A stretch of 64,000 bases of DNA from Mactra quadrangularis. Its lineage: Eukaryota; Mollusca; Bivalvia; Venerida; Mactridae. The position numbers and the translations under genes are program-made. The DNA is taken from contig CM046298.1 in the NCBI GenBank assembly GCA_025267735.1, positions 26,543,866 through 26,607,865 of the forward strand, given 5' to 3'. Shown here one piece after another: positions 1-10,399 of the stretch (position 1 is the first letter of the stretch; every line of letters begins with the position of its first letter). Under the pieces are notes generated by a model. It saw only the letters and a program-made list of their open reading frames with translations, ran no database searches and was not told the DNA's origin.

Positions 1-311
1 CAGGACAATTTTTGTAAACCAAAAAATAAAAAAGGAGTGGCCTAATAAGTCCAAAGCTGTAAACATATACTAATGGACAAAAGTTTTGTCCGGTCTATAA
101 AAAACATAATATCTTTTTTGTTTGTTATTGCACACTCATACATTTGGTATCGTTAGAAAGAGAATGTTATTATGCATTGAATAAAAAAGAATTGTGAAAT
201 TTGAGCCAATTCTGTTGGCACAGTAATGTGTTGAAAATTGACATTGAGGATTTGCAAGTTACAAATGATTGCGTTGAGTCAGTTTTGAATTAAAAAAAAA
301 TTCAATAGTGT
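1..311. other. AT-rich intergenic DNA, nothing recognised
   Basis: No open frame, splice pattern or repeat with a partner in this window was seen. Confidence 0.5.
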
Positions 312-431
312 GTGTGACCCCCCATTAACCCGAATGAGTTCGATGCTCCTTTTACGCATCGATGCTACAAGTTTGCAAATGAATCTAGCCGGAAGACCAG
401 AAAACTCATTTGGGTTATTGGGGGGTCACAC
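312..431. repeat. Short MITE with ~29 bp inverted termini
   Basis: The left end begins GTGTGACCCCCCATTAACCC and the right end is its reverse complement with two mismatches in 29 positions. The whole element is 120 bp, so it is almost all terminal inverted repeat and could fold into a long hairpin. No transposase and no second copy were seen, so the superfamily is unknown. Confidence 0.75.
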
Positions 432-973
432 AACGCACGGGACTTTGTATAAATACACTGGGAGTATGACAATGTTATAATCAAAACAGCTTATTTTACC
501 TCCCGCCGGATTTTTGATAAAAAATTCCAAATATTTTGCATTATATCTTATGGAAAACTTTATCGATTAAAAATTCTGACAATTTAAATCCTAGAAGGAA
601 AAATTGAAATTAGATTGTATTAAATTTTTAAGCAAAATCGGTGTTATAGTTTAAAAGATATTTACGGCAAATAGGGGTCCAGCATTAACGCAAACGACCT
701 ATACTTTTTTGTAAGACGGACATGATATTTAAGTGAGATATAGCGTGACTAAGTGTGCTTTAAGTGCACATATTCGCACTTATTTTTTTCTTCCTCGGGA
801 GGGGTATCTCCTGATCTAACTACACATGTGCAGCCCCCCCCCCCCCCACTTACGATGCTGATCTAAAGTGCATGTATCCTTGTTTTACAGTACGAATCAT
901 TAAGTCGTTCATGTCGTCATTAACATATTGACGTCGTTGCCAAGGTACTGGGCAATAAGCACGAGGGACCAGA
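432..973. other. AT-rich intergenic DNA with a C-tract
   Basis: No gene is visible. A long C homopolymer near 834-847 is the only marked feature. Confidence 0.5.
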
Positions 974-1233
974 TGCGGATCCAGGATTTTTTTCTAGGGG
1001 GGGGGGGGGGGTCCGAACTTTCGCACCACAACCGCAATACACACATTTAGCAGAAAAAATGCAACATGTTTGTAATAAAACTACATCACCATTAGACATA
1101 CGTTAAGCACCGAGAAAAATTGCTTCATACTACTTAAAAATGACTTACAGTCAAGAAATACACCAATTGACAGGTACATTTTCCAAATTCTTGGGGATGT
1201 CCAGACACCTCCATCCCCCGCTGGACCCGCCTA
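974..1233 (+). repeat. GCGGATCCAGG-type element, copy 1
   Basis: The left end reads GCGGATCCAGGATTTTTT followed by a long G-tract. The right end has C-rich sequence and CTGGACCCGCCT, an imperfect inverted copy of the left end. The internal text (TTAAGCACCGAGAAAAATTG, then a block containing ACTTACAGTCAAGAAAT) recurs at 51063-51382 (inverted) and 59135-59400. It looks non-autonomous; the superfamily is undetermined. Confidence 0.75.
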
Positions 1234-2810
1234 TGGGGATGAAGGAAGGCTACTCATACGTCAAGTGCATTGTATTATCAAAATCGGTGGGCATGTGTTT
1301 TTTTCCAGACGATTTCTGGGTAAAGTTTCGACCAATCTTCGTTTTTTATATTTCTTAAAGATGTGCATTCAGTTCATGCGATTCAAACCTATTTTAAAAA
1401 TAACGAACTATAATTTGAAAAAAAAAGAAAAATAATATCTTGAACTATTAAAAATAAATGTATTATTACTTATTATAATACTTGTGTATTCCCTTGGACA
1501 TAAAATTGGCCGCGATATTTAAAGATGATCGTAATACGTTGTAAAATTTTACAATATCGTCTGCTAGTAGTCTGGGTAGTTTAGTAAATGAAGATTCATA
1601 GATATTTTGTCCACGTGTTTTCTGTGTTTACGGAAATAGTCGATGATTCACGATTATAAGGTCGTGATTCCTCGTAATTCCTCGTCAATTCACACAATGA
1701 GTATTGCTAATAAAAACCGAAGTAATCCGATTACTGTCGTCTGCGTTCGCTGTCTTTACACCTTTTCGTAAGAAATGGTTGAGTGATTTAATCAACGGTA
1801 ATTACACGACCACGTGGTTCAAGCCGTGAATGTGTTAAATTTGGAATTCAATAAACAACCGGTTTAGCAAGTTGACGGCGTGTGGAAGATTTTATGTTTG
1901 GACATTAGATGATTAATTTCTATGAAGAATTTAAATAAAGGTATATTTATTTTAAATATCGCGTACTTGGAGTTGATATTAAGCGGTTTATAATATTATG
2001 ATAAACTTAGAATTTTTGACACGATAGAGATGGGAATCGTTTCCAAAAGAAATTTCTGTTTCATATTTGCTGCTTACCATTGCTGATCGTGTGAAGGTCA
2101 TGCGTGTTTTTGTACTTTAACCCTTTACTGCTTGCAACATGTGTGAAAAGAAGCCGTTTTTCACCTAAACGCACTAGGGCTATTTTAAGATGCTCTAATT
2201 CCGTAACTTATCAACAGACAGACAATGAGACATTCAACTTGAACAAATTCTTTCCTGGGTGACTGCCTTTCAGAAAGACCAAGTTGAGCCCCGGTCCCAG
2301 TTACCATGGCAACGCTGAGGGGGAGCAAAAGGGGGCAAAAATGCAATTTTCGCTCTTTTTCAACCCCAACTTTGCATTTCATTCAGTGATATTTTCCAAA
2401 ATAGAGGTCTAAAGTGCCAGTTCTTTTCAGAGACTTTCGAAACCCCCCTGAGACATCTTTTAATGCGAAAGGTGCGCAAAAAAGCTCATTTTTTGGAAAC
2501 AACATTAAATTCACTAAATCCAGAAAAAAAATCACAAATTTAAAGCTTGTGGCGGCAATATTTTAAAGAGGGGGGGGGGGGGGGGGGGCACGTAAAAATG
2601 CAGTATTGTTTATACAAAGGTTAATCAAATAAAGTAAAAATTCATATGTTACAAGCCTGACTTGCTTCCTAATTTGAATCTGAATTTCTATGACTGTCAT
2701 ATCTTGTACATGTTTTTGCATTCTCGTACAGGGAGGTTATAATTATGATTCCCAATATTCTTGATAATCTCTTGGTACAAGAACGGTGTTCTTGGAACTG
2801 ACTTTAACAA
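1234..2810. other. Intergenic DNA, no recognised gene
   Basis: AT-rich with stops in all frames at short intervals. A G homopolymer of about 18 lies near 2571-2588. No partner repeats were seen. Confidence 0.5.
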
Positions 2811-2951
2811 ACTTTTCGAAGAAAATGAGAGCTTATGCTATCGCATTTGGTCGGCGTTAGTCAGCGGGCTGTCCGTGGACTGGTCTTGTTAAATGTCGCA
2901 CTAGTTAATGTGACTTCATGATATATTATTATCGTCGGTCTGTACCGACGA
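2811..2951 (+). repeat. 5' fragment of a pearl/HINE-like element, with a hairpin
   Basis: CTTTTCGAAGAAAATGAGAG and GAGCTTATGCTATCGCATTTG match the 5' end of the element at 5574-6155. The internal tandem repeats and 3' hairpin are missing. A perfect 9 bp stem ATCGTCGGT / ACCGACGAT with a 5-base loop follows at about 2929-2951. Confidence 0.5.
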
Positions 2952-4471
2952 TTTAAAAAAATATCAAGATTTGAGCATTTTTATGTCGACAACGAGTATC
3001 AGTTTCAAGGAGTTACAATATAAAAAAAAAAAACCAACATTCATGCCTATTCGTAACATGTTCATTTATTGAAAAAAAACTCGCTTTTGTTGAAAAAAGC
3101 AAACCTATCTTCCCTACTTCCGAGCGAGTTTATTAGTAAATTTGAACGTTCGATTAGCTGGCGGAATGTAGGACAGAACATGTTATTGAAACGAATAATC
3201 TGGTTTGCTTATCAATAAAATATAGTTTCTTAATGTCAAATGGACAGGTGAATTGTGAAGTCTACCATAATAATGCTTTTTTACGTGCGCGGATGGAATA
3301 TGTCTGGACAGCACATGGTAATTCGATGGTTTTATCTGGCCTTACAGTGTGTAGAATTAATCAAACGCTCTGTACTCTATAAATTGACTTGGGAGGTTTA
3401 AAGCACTGACGAATACCTGAATCTGTAGTAATACGTCAGATGACCACTGCTGGTACTTGTATCCGACGGGGATGGACGAGCTCTAGTCGAGCTTCTGAAG
3501 GGCTGATGTAAAGCCCCCTACAGTAAAGGCATGCACTGTTTGATCTGCATATTGCTTGAATCTTTATTCTCTATGGAGAATACACGGCTAAACGACGATT
3601 TCAAGCATTTTTGGAAATGCTAATACTTGTTTTAAGTATACAATTCATTGTACTGCATAAAAAGGGGGAGTAACTCTTAGATAGATAGAATTGATTCGAT
3701 AAATGAAAATAACATACACAGCACAAGAATGATTAAAGCAGTAAAAACAAATAATATAAATAATACTGTTTTATAGTACATTCATTGTACTAGGACATAT
3801 TTTCATCTATTAAGGATAGCACAAAAATGGAAATATGAATTTCCTTGTTTCCATTGTGGTCCTTAAATAAATGAATACATATCCCAGCAAGGCACACGCT
3901 AAATATACTTCCAATTATCATAAAGCATTTGAAATACTAAAATAAGTAAAAATAAGGGACTATAAGAGATCAAAATTAAGATTATCACAGGCAAAAAAAT
4001 GTCATAAAATATCACAGAATTTATTTAGCGTGTACAGGTTAACTCCCTTGTTAGACTAGCTACTAGTCTGATAATTAGTTTGTTTTGTCTTTTTATTTAT
4101 ATTTTATACATCAAAACATACTTTCTAAATATTGTAGCCAGTCTATTTTTTTATCATACTACATTAAGAGAGATATCTGAATTATCGATGAAGTTCAGAT
4201 AGAGATGTAGACTGGCTCAAGATAATTAGTTCAAGATAATTAGTTGAAGAATTATTAAAATAAAATACTTCATCGCCTGGAATCCAGGCTACTCCCTTGT
4301 TCAATATAAATTTTTAAGGAGACGCAATACTGATACATGAACGTTCTTTATTTCTATTTTAGCACAGAAGTTGTGTACATATAGTGTGACCTGAGATCAA
4401 TTCACTTGGAGCGTGGTGATAATTTTAGCCAATTTGTAAGTAGTAAATTTTTTACTATGTTTCAATGTATA
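2952..4471. other. Intergenic DNA, no recognised gene
   Basis: No convincing coding or splice structure. Some AACTCCCTTGTT-type text near 4030 and 4293 may be transposon debris, but it could not be paired into an element. Confidence 0.45.
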
Positions 4472-4498
4472 CAGTACCCACCAAAAGTTTGGAGACAT
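4472..4498 (+). repeat. Solo terminal repeat of a TA-flanked MITE
   Basis: CAGTACCCACCAAAAGTTT plus GGAGACA is the terminal repeat of the complete element at 55191-55596. No inverted partner was found nearby, so this is a truncated copy. Confidence 0.6.
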
Positions 4499-4640
4499 GT
4501 TCACTTTGTGCCTACTAAATTGAATGTTTTCGTTACTGTTTATATTGAAATGCTTTTTAGTTTTGCTTTATTTTTTGATATGGTTCTATCATTAGTTGAC
4601 ACTACTAAATTGGACAAAAATTAAGTTTTAGAAAAGAATT

Positions 4641-5012
4641 GGGGACTTTTGTCAGTTATGATTCCTTAATAAAATCTGAAGCAATCCAATTAGTAAGTTG
4701 TTCTTTTCAGTTGGAATCCTCGGATTTTATCATTGAAGTCATATGTTAGGATAACAAAATATTTCATCTAAATTAAATTCTTTCTTGTTAATTAAGATAT
4801 TAACAGAAGTGATGAAATTTAAATAGTTCTTTACCCTAACAATACTTAGCTTGATTTGCTATCAAATCAAATGATATACAAAAATTATTAAAGTTATTTG
4901 AGATTAATTTTGGCTAATTGACATTAAACAGGAAGGGTAAAATCCGAGTAATCCAACTAATTGGACCAACCTATTTGAAGAGTATATAAGGGAAATAACT
5001 GACTAAAGTCCC
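4641..5012. repeat. ~370 bp MITE, copy 1
   Basis: Left terminus GGGACTTTTGTCAGTTAT and right terminus AAATAACTGACTAAAGTCCC are inverted copies with one mismatch over the first 16 bases. Subterminal text is also inverted (TGGAATCCTCGGATTTTA near the left, AAAATCCGAGTAATCCAAC near the right). A second copy lies at 6461-6818. No coding capacity. Confidence 0.8.
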
Positions 5013-5421
5013 TTATTACATTGATCATGGCTTTAGAGGCTTCGGGCTATAAGATGTTGAACCTATTGATTGTGATGCCAAAGTTTCATGAAATGTACTT
5101 TAATATTATCACCAACCATACTAAATGTATTAAAAATAATAGTTAAAAAATCATTGGAATTTAAATTTGATAGATTTCTTTTATCTTCATTTTTATGGGG
5201 GAGAGAGGGTTCTGTATTTTGTTGATAATTTAGTACATTGAACTTTATTTGACATCTCTTATATTTTTATCACTTAGTAACACGAAATTAAATGCAAAGT
5301 TGTTATTTAATGCACCATTATTCATGGTAATGTTTAAAAAACACGAACGCAAAGCATGTAGGTCTGAGTTTGATAAAGCATGTACCCAAGCCACAGTGCG
5401 TTGATGTTGGTCGAATAGTTA

Positions 5422-6425
5422 TAGGGCCCGTTTCGTAAGGCGAGCGCTTAGTATCACTACCTAGCGAATTCCTACGGAACCGTCTGCTACTATTGAGCAA
5501 ATTGAATCGCTAGCAAGAGATAAGGAGCAAGTTTTTCTTCTTGCTGGACGTCTAATTTGGAACGCTTCTGCTTTTTAGCTCGACTTTTCGAAGAAAAAGA
5601 GAGCTTATAAATACTGTCGCCCCGACGTCGGCGTTGGCGTTGCAAATCAAGGTTAAAGTTTTTACAAAAAATTAAATAACTTTAATACTGTCAAAGATAT
5701 TCAACTCAAACTTTAAATACTTATTCATCATCACTACCTCCACCTTACTTTGAAGGCCCATAACAATGGCTCCACATTTTAGGAGTTACATGTGTATGCC
5801 CCTTTTTACTTTGAAAACATCCAAAATCAAGATTTAAGTTTTTACAAATTTATATAATTTCAATACTGTCAAAGCTATTCAACTCATTCTTGGAAAATGT
5901 ATTCATCACCACAACCTCCACCTTAGTATCAATGCCCATAACGCTGACTCAACTGTTTTAGGAGTTATGCCCCCTTTTTACTTAGAAAACATCCAAAATC
6001 AAGGTTAAAGTTTTTACAAACTTTAATACTATCAAAGATTTTCAACTCAAACTTGGAATACTTATTCATCATTACTATTTCCTCCTTACTATTAAACCCA
6101 TTCACTGATTAACTGAGAAAAGTCGAGCATGCTGTCTCCTCTGACAGCTCTTGTTTCAAAATGTCTACTCCCTGTGGGAACGTGTTTCTTTGCAAGAATT
6201 CTGACTTGCTTTTATTTAATGCATATATTTCGTCAAAGCGATTAAATCAAGAATAATCATGAGGATAATTGATTTGAATAACTTTCATTTGTGTCAATTC
6301 TTAACTTTATGTTTGAGAAAGTGGCCATCTTGGATTGCTAGCTTGAAGCAAACCGTTTCGTAGATCTCTAATGCTTCTAATGCTACAAAAATCGCTCGCG
6401 AGCGTCTTATGGAACAGTGTTATGT
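5422..6425. repeat. Possible ~1 kb terminal-inverted-repeat element with nested insertion
   Basis: CCGTTTCGTAAGGCGAGCG near 5428 resembles the reverse complement of CGAGCGTCTTATGGAACAGT near 6400-6420, so the two may be the degraded ends of one element. The pearl-like element at 5574-6155 would then lie inside it. The pairing is imperfect and no target duplication was resolved. Confidence 0.35.
5574..6155 (+). repeat. Pearl/HINE-like element (family A)
   Basis: The 5' end is CGACTTTTCGAAGAAAAAGA, then AGCTTATAAA and a CG-rich stretch. The interior has about 2.5 tandem units of 170-183 bp (AATCAAGGTTAAAGTTTTTAC starts near 5645, 5828 and 5997). The 3' end has the hairpin GCTGTC/GACAGC followed by TCTTGTT. 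Internal tandem repeats plus a 3' hairpin and a T-rich end match non-autonomous Helentron-type elements such as bivalve pearl; that class name is an inference. Confidence 0.6.
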
Positions 6426-6460
6426 TCTTTACAGATGTCAAAAAACCCTACTAGGAATGG

Positions 6461-6818
6461 GGGACTTTTGTCAGTTATCTTCCCTGAATAAAATCTGAAG
6501 CATTTGGTAAGTAGGTTCTACCAGTTGGAATCCTCGGATTTTATCATTGAAGTCCTATAAATATATAAGAATAATGAAATATTTCATCTAATATCTTACA
6601 TGTTAACTAAGATATCAACAGGAGTAATGAAATTTAGATAGTTCTTTACCTTAACAATACTTAGCTTGGTTTTCAAACAAGTTAAATGTTTTACGTAACA
6701 GTTATTTAAGATTAATTGTAGCAAATTAACATGAAAAAGTAAGGGCAAAATCCGAGTAATCCAACTGATTGGGCCTACCTATTTGAAGAGTATACAAGGG
6801 GAAATAACTGACTAACTT
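6461..6818. repeat. ~360 bp MITE, copy 2
   Basis: Same sequence as 4641-5012 (GGGACTTTTGTCAGTTAT start, CCTCGGATTTTATCATTGAAG shared interior). The right terminus has decayed: TAACTGACTAA is kept but the last bases differ. Confidence 0.75.
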
Positions 6819-6839
6819 CTTTTATTTGTTTTGTCTTCT

Positions 6840-7330
6840 GACTAGAATCTATGAACCAAAGGTCAAACTTTATATACAAACTTTATATGCATGTGTTCTG
6901 TATTATCAATCACATCTCGTGTGACAAGGTTTAAGGGTCTAAATGCAATATTTTTCAGTTATCTCCCCTTGAACTTAGAGTTTGTTTTAAACATACATGT
7001 ATATTTACTGTTACTTCTTTATTTACTAAGTGATTGGCATTAAACTTTAAATATGTGTTTCTTATCGTCGACCACATCTTATGTGACAAGGTTCATAACT
7101 CTCAATGCAGTATTTTAAGAATTATCTGCTCTTGAACCTAGATGTTATGTAACTTTTCTACTAGAACTACTTTATTTCTTAAGGTATCAACTTAAAATTT
7201 AAAATAAATGTTCCTTTATAAACAAGATCCGTGTCTGTTTGTCTATAAATCTTGAACTAAAATATTTATTTTTTCCACTATATAAAACTTACTTATTCGA
7301 GCATGCTGTTTTTACTGACAGCTCTTGTTA
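6840..7330 (+). repeat. Pearl/HINE-like element (family A), 5' end unclear
   Basis: Two related units containing ATCAATCACATCTCGTGTGAC and GTCGACCACATCTTATGTGAC are followed by TTCGAGCATGCTG, a GACAGC hairpin arm and CTCTTGTT. The end matches 6128-6155. The same ATCACATCTCATGTGACAA text precedes the end at 55845-55966. Confidence 0.5.
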
Positions 7331-7428
7331 GACTTAGTTTAATGCTTTAATAATGTAGTTTATCAACTTCTCAGCTACTTGTATATATCTATCAAGATAT
7401 TCACCCGGCTAACTTAGTTGGTTGCAAG

Positions 7429-8323
7429 AAGGGCTGGGACGAGAACTCGAGTACCCGGGTATCGGGTCGGGTAAGGCTACTACCCGGGTACAAAGTTTTT
7501 ACCCGGTATTCGTAAAATAAAACACTTCATATTAAACTAGTTTCGATTTTCGGCAATTAAAAAATCTGCCTCGATTAGAATTAATGAAATGTTCATCTAC
7601 CGAAAATCTCTATAGGCACTACTTAACAGCAATATGGCCGACGTAAATGTATAACATTTATAACCAACTAATATGAATCCAGCTTCTTAAAGAATTTCGC
7701 TAAACTGCTGGATTTGCATCTATTTCTTATTTTGTTGTAATGGCTAAATATCAACAATATAATTATACGTTCATATACGTCAATATCTGTTCCCCACTAT
7801 CTGTTAACACTGCGCAGAAAAAATTAATGTTTGCATACGAGGACAACCTAAGTAAACGCAGCTTCACTATTGGTCGACAGACTTGGAAGTGGAGTTACAG
7901 AATGCTCGAAACTACGTGTAGGAAGGTTCAGACCTACTTCAGGCTTTAACTTAATAAACGTAGGAGGTAGAAAAAAAACAGATATTGGAATGCTAGGTGG
8001 CATGTAACCTGGATTTGTTATATTTATTCACAAACATAATTGCATCGGCGACACTCGGGTCAAGACCTGCTCTCTGTTTTGTGATTGTAAGCCCTGCAAC
8101 GCTAAACACTCTTTCTGACGGGACAGAAGTTGACGGAATAACAAAGACTCTCTCTTGCCATCGGAGACAACTTCGGAAACCTCGTTGCTACTTTATAAGC
8201 AATAACAAGTGCCAGGATGTAGAAGTAATAATTCTCATGATTTATAACAGCGAGTACCCGGGTACCCGCGGGTAATACGGCCTCAGGTACCCGGTTACAA
8301 ATTTTCTACCCGTCCCAGCCCTA
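7429..8323 (-). mobile_element. Internally deleted hAT transposon
   Basis: Ends are AAGGGCTGGGACG and CGTCCCAGCCCTA, with subterminal ACCCGGGTA-type repeats on both sides. An exact 8 bp duplication GTTGCAAG flanks it (7421-7428 and 8324-8331), as expected for hAT. On the minus strand it encodes the hAT dimerisation domain (see 7993-8236). At 895 bp it lacks most of a transposase, so it is a non-autonomous relic. Confidence 0.85.
7993..8236 (-). pseudogene. hAT transposase C-terminal dimerisation domain, decayed
   Basis: Read on the minus strand, one frame gives RFPKLSPMARESLC. After a shift of frame near 8140 it gives PSTSVPSERVFSVAGLTI followed by QRAGLDPSVADAIMFVNKY and a stop at 7995-7993. 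The order FP.L..MAR, then S.PSERVFS.AG, then a final VN-Y helix is the classic C-terminal dimerisation region of hAT (Ac/Tam3, ZBED-like) transposases. Only this last ~80 residue part remains. The DDE catalytic core and BED zinc finger are absent, and the frame is broken, so it cannot make an active enzyme. It lies within an element with intact hAT ends and an 8 bp target duplication, which supports the call. Confidence 0.85.
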
Positions 8324-8444
8324 GTTGCAAGCTAGTCTACTGATTGAGGGTGTGTATGTTCGATTCCCAGATGGGGTATACTTTTGTTGAGTTTAGAGAT
8401 AAAATAATTTCTATCACCATTTTCCCTCTTTCTACTGATTTTAA

Positions 8445-8793
8445 AGGTACTCATTCACAGATTTCAACCTAAATATCAACTTCCTCTAAAACTAACAAAA
8501 TTGTTTGGAAATATTTTTGGAAGCAGAAAAGTAGTGTTTTAATAATGACATCTTTAGTGCAAATTGACATACTACTACAAATGATGGTGTTTTTTTTATG
8601 TAGTAAATATCTACCCCGTATATCACGGTATAGGCACTTTTAATGTATTTTTATGGCTTTTATTGCATATTTCTTGCAACATATCGTTCAGCTTGTCTTG
8701 AAATAATAAGAATTATTTTTTGACACAATTACAGACACTGAATGGTATTTTGAAATTTTAGAAAAAATAAACAAAATCTGTGAACTAGTACCT
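8445..8793. repeat. TTAA-flanked MITE (piggyBac-like target)
   Basis: Ends AGGTACTCATTCACAGATTT and AAATCTGTGAACTAGTACCT are inverted copies with two mismatches in 20. TTAA flanks both sides (8441-8444, 8794-8797), the target preference of piggyBac. It sits inside the family 2 SINE. No transposase. Confidence 0.75.
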
Positions 8794-8855
8794 TTAAGTC
8801 ATGTAGTGCAGTTGTTAGTCACTGATGAAAGTATGCGCTTAATGCAGCAATCATA

Positions 8856-9579
8856 TTGACGCAACGAAATTATACCTCCCTGGCAGATGCACACCTTAAT
8901 GGAGTGAAGCATCTTTGAGTTAATATCTTTCTCAAGAAAATTGGCAGTGCGCGTAATAGGGTTCGAACCTGGGTTCTCCCTAACCTTAAATGGACATAAA
9001 ATAATAATGTAATAGCTGAAACAGTGTAATCACTAAGTAGAAAAACTAGAAAACAAACATCATAATGAAGAAACTTATTCAAATTTCAGGTTGATGTATC
9101 AGTTCACAGTACATGTGTATTATACATGGATTTTGTTACCATGGCGGTGTATGGTACTTTTAATGGTTGTAAATGTTGTTGTTTCAGTTGGATCCCCTAT
9201 TACAAGATAAGTCTTATTTCTTATATAAATTTATACCAATATACACGGCCTTCCATAAGTTCCTTCACACATTTACAGTTTACATGCTAATCAAATGAGT
9301 TTTAAAAAATTGTTAAAGCAATTTATTGATCAATCAATTTATATTTAGTTTGCTTTTGAAATCTGTATATATTTTTCTTTTGAATGTGAAATTAAAAAAA
9401 TACCTCAAACTTGATATTGGTTTATTGTGACACATTGACCATAGTTTTGGAGGCTGATTGATTACTTGTGCTGCAACTAAAAAAAATGTACCCATAGAAA
9501 TTTGTTTCCATTGCATGAATAATGAAATAAATAAACAATGATAGAATAATTCTACAGACCCGTGGTGATTTTCACAATA
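8856..9579. other. Intergenic DNA, no recognised gene
   Basis: A B-box-like GGGTTCGAACCTGGG near 8958-8972 could be SINE debris, but no A box or partner copy was seen. Confidence 0.4.
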
Positions 9580-9787
9580 ATTCTTACGAAAAAAATCTTC
9601 GTAAGTTAGTTTCGTATAATAAGCACATCAAAGTAAGACGGGTAATAAGCATAACTATGATATGATATTCAAAAGGTATACACAATTCTACACAATACTA
9701 TAATATTTAGATATGATAAGCCAAAAAAAATGAGCGTATTATTAATGTTTCTTGCTTTTGACTTACGAAGATTTTCTTCGTAAGAAT
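9580..9787. repeat. Foldback MITE whose terminal repeats are themselves palindromes
   Basis: The left end ATTCTTACGAAAAAAATCTT continues CGTAAGT. The right end is its reverse complement with one mismatch over 27 bases. Each end alone also folds (CTTACGAA...TTCGTAAG). Total length is 208 bp with an AT-rich centre. Confidence 0.75.
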
Positions 9788-10399
9788 TTGATTTAGCAAT
9801 TGATTTACTTGTAATGTGGAGGAACTTTTGGAGGGCAGTGTACACATGACTACCTGAGACAAAGGATTATTTGTTTTGTAATGATTCAGGTTATTTAAAC
9901 TTACATTTATTTCTTCAAGCTTGGTATAATTTCTGCTTTGAATTATCCCTCATATCTACACAATGTGAATATGGTTCTAGCACAAAGAAACATTAAGCCA
10001 GACTCTTGCTTGGCATTGACCAAACCCTTTTAATTTAAAGCAATATCTGAACCGCTCAGCTATGAGAAGTTTATATACAATACGAAAGACGTTCAAACTT
10101 AGATTGTAATGCATATATTGTTTATTTTTCTCTCCTTTTAATATCACTATACAAATTTCTAGTTGATATCACATTTCAAAGACTTATAATAGTCTAATCA
10201 CAATATAGTTTATGCCAAACGGCAAAGCCAGCATCATGGTTATTGACAAACTTATTTACTGAATAGTGTTCTTCCTTAAAATCTGGCTTATGCTTTACCT
10301 AATAACATCATACTTCTTTTAGGTATTTTTTCTTGCCGCTTTATGGCAATCATTCCACGCTATTCTTTATTAATTAACCTGCCTCTGAACCCCATACAA
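9788..10399. other. AT-rich spacer before the satellite block
   Basis: No gene seen. Degenerate satellite-like text begins near 10320. Confidence 0.45.

Larger units (their letters stand above)
7402..8855 (+). repeat. tRNA-derived SINE (family 2) split by two transposons
   Basis: The SINE pieces are about 7402-7428, 8324-8444 and 8794-8855. The head has a B-box-like TGTTCGATTCCCAG, and the tail GTCACTGATGAAAGTATGCGC matches the uninterrupted copy at 36314-36510. A hAT element sits in the head and a TTAA-flanked MITE in the body. Removing them and one copy of each target duplication restores a continuous SINE. Confidence 0.65.

Noticed and set aside
8930..8985. Possible tRNA or SINE head with GGGTTCGAACC
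   Set aside because: Only a B-box-like word is present, with no A box at the right distance and no second copy.
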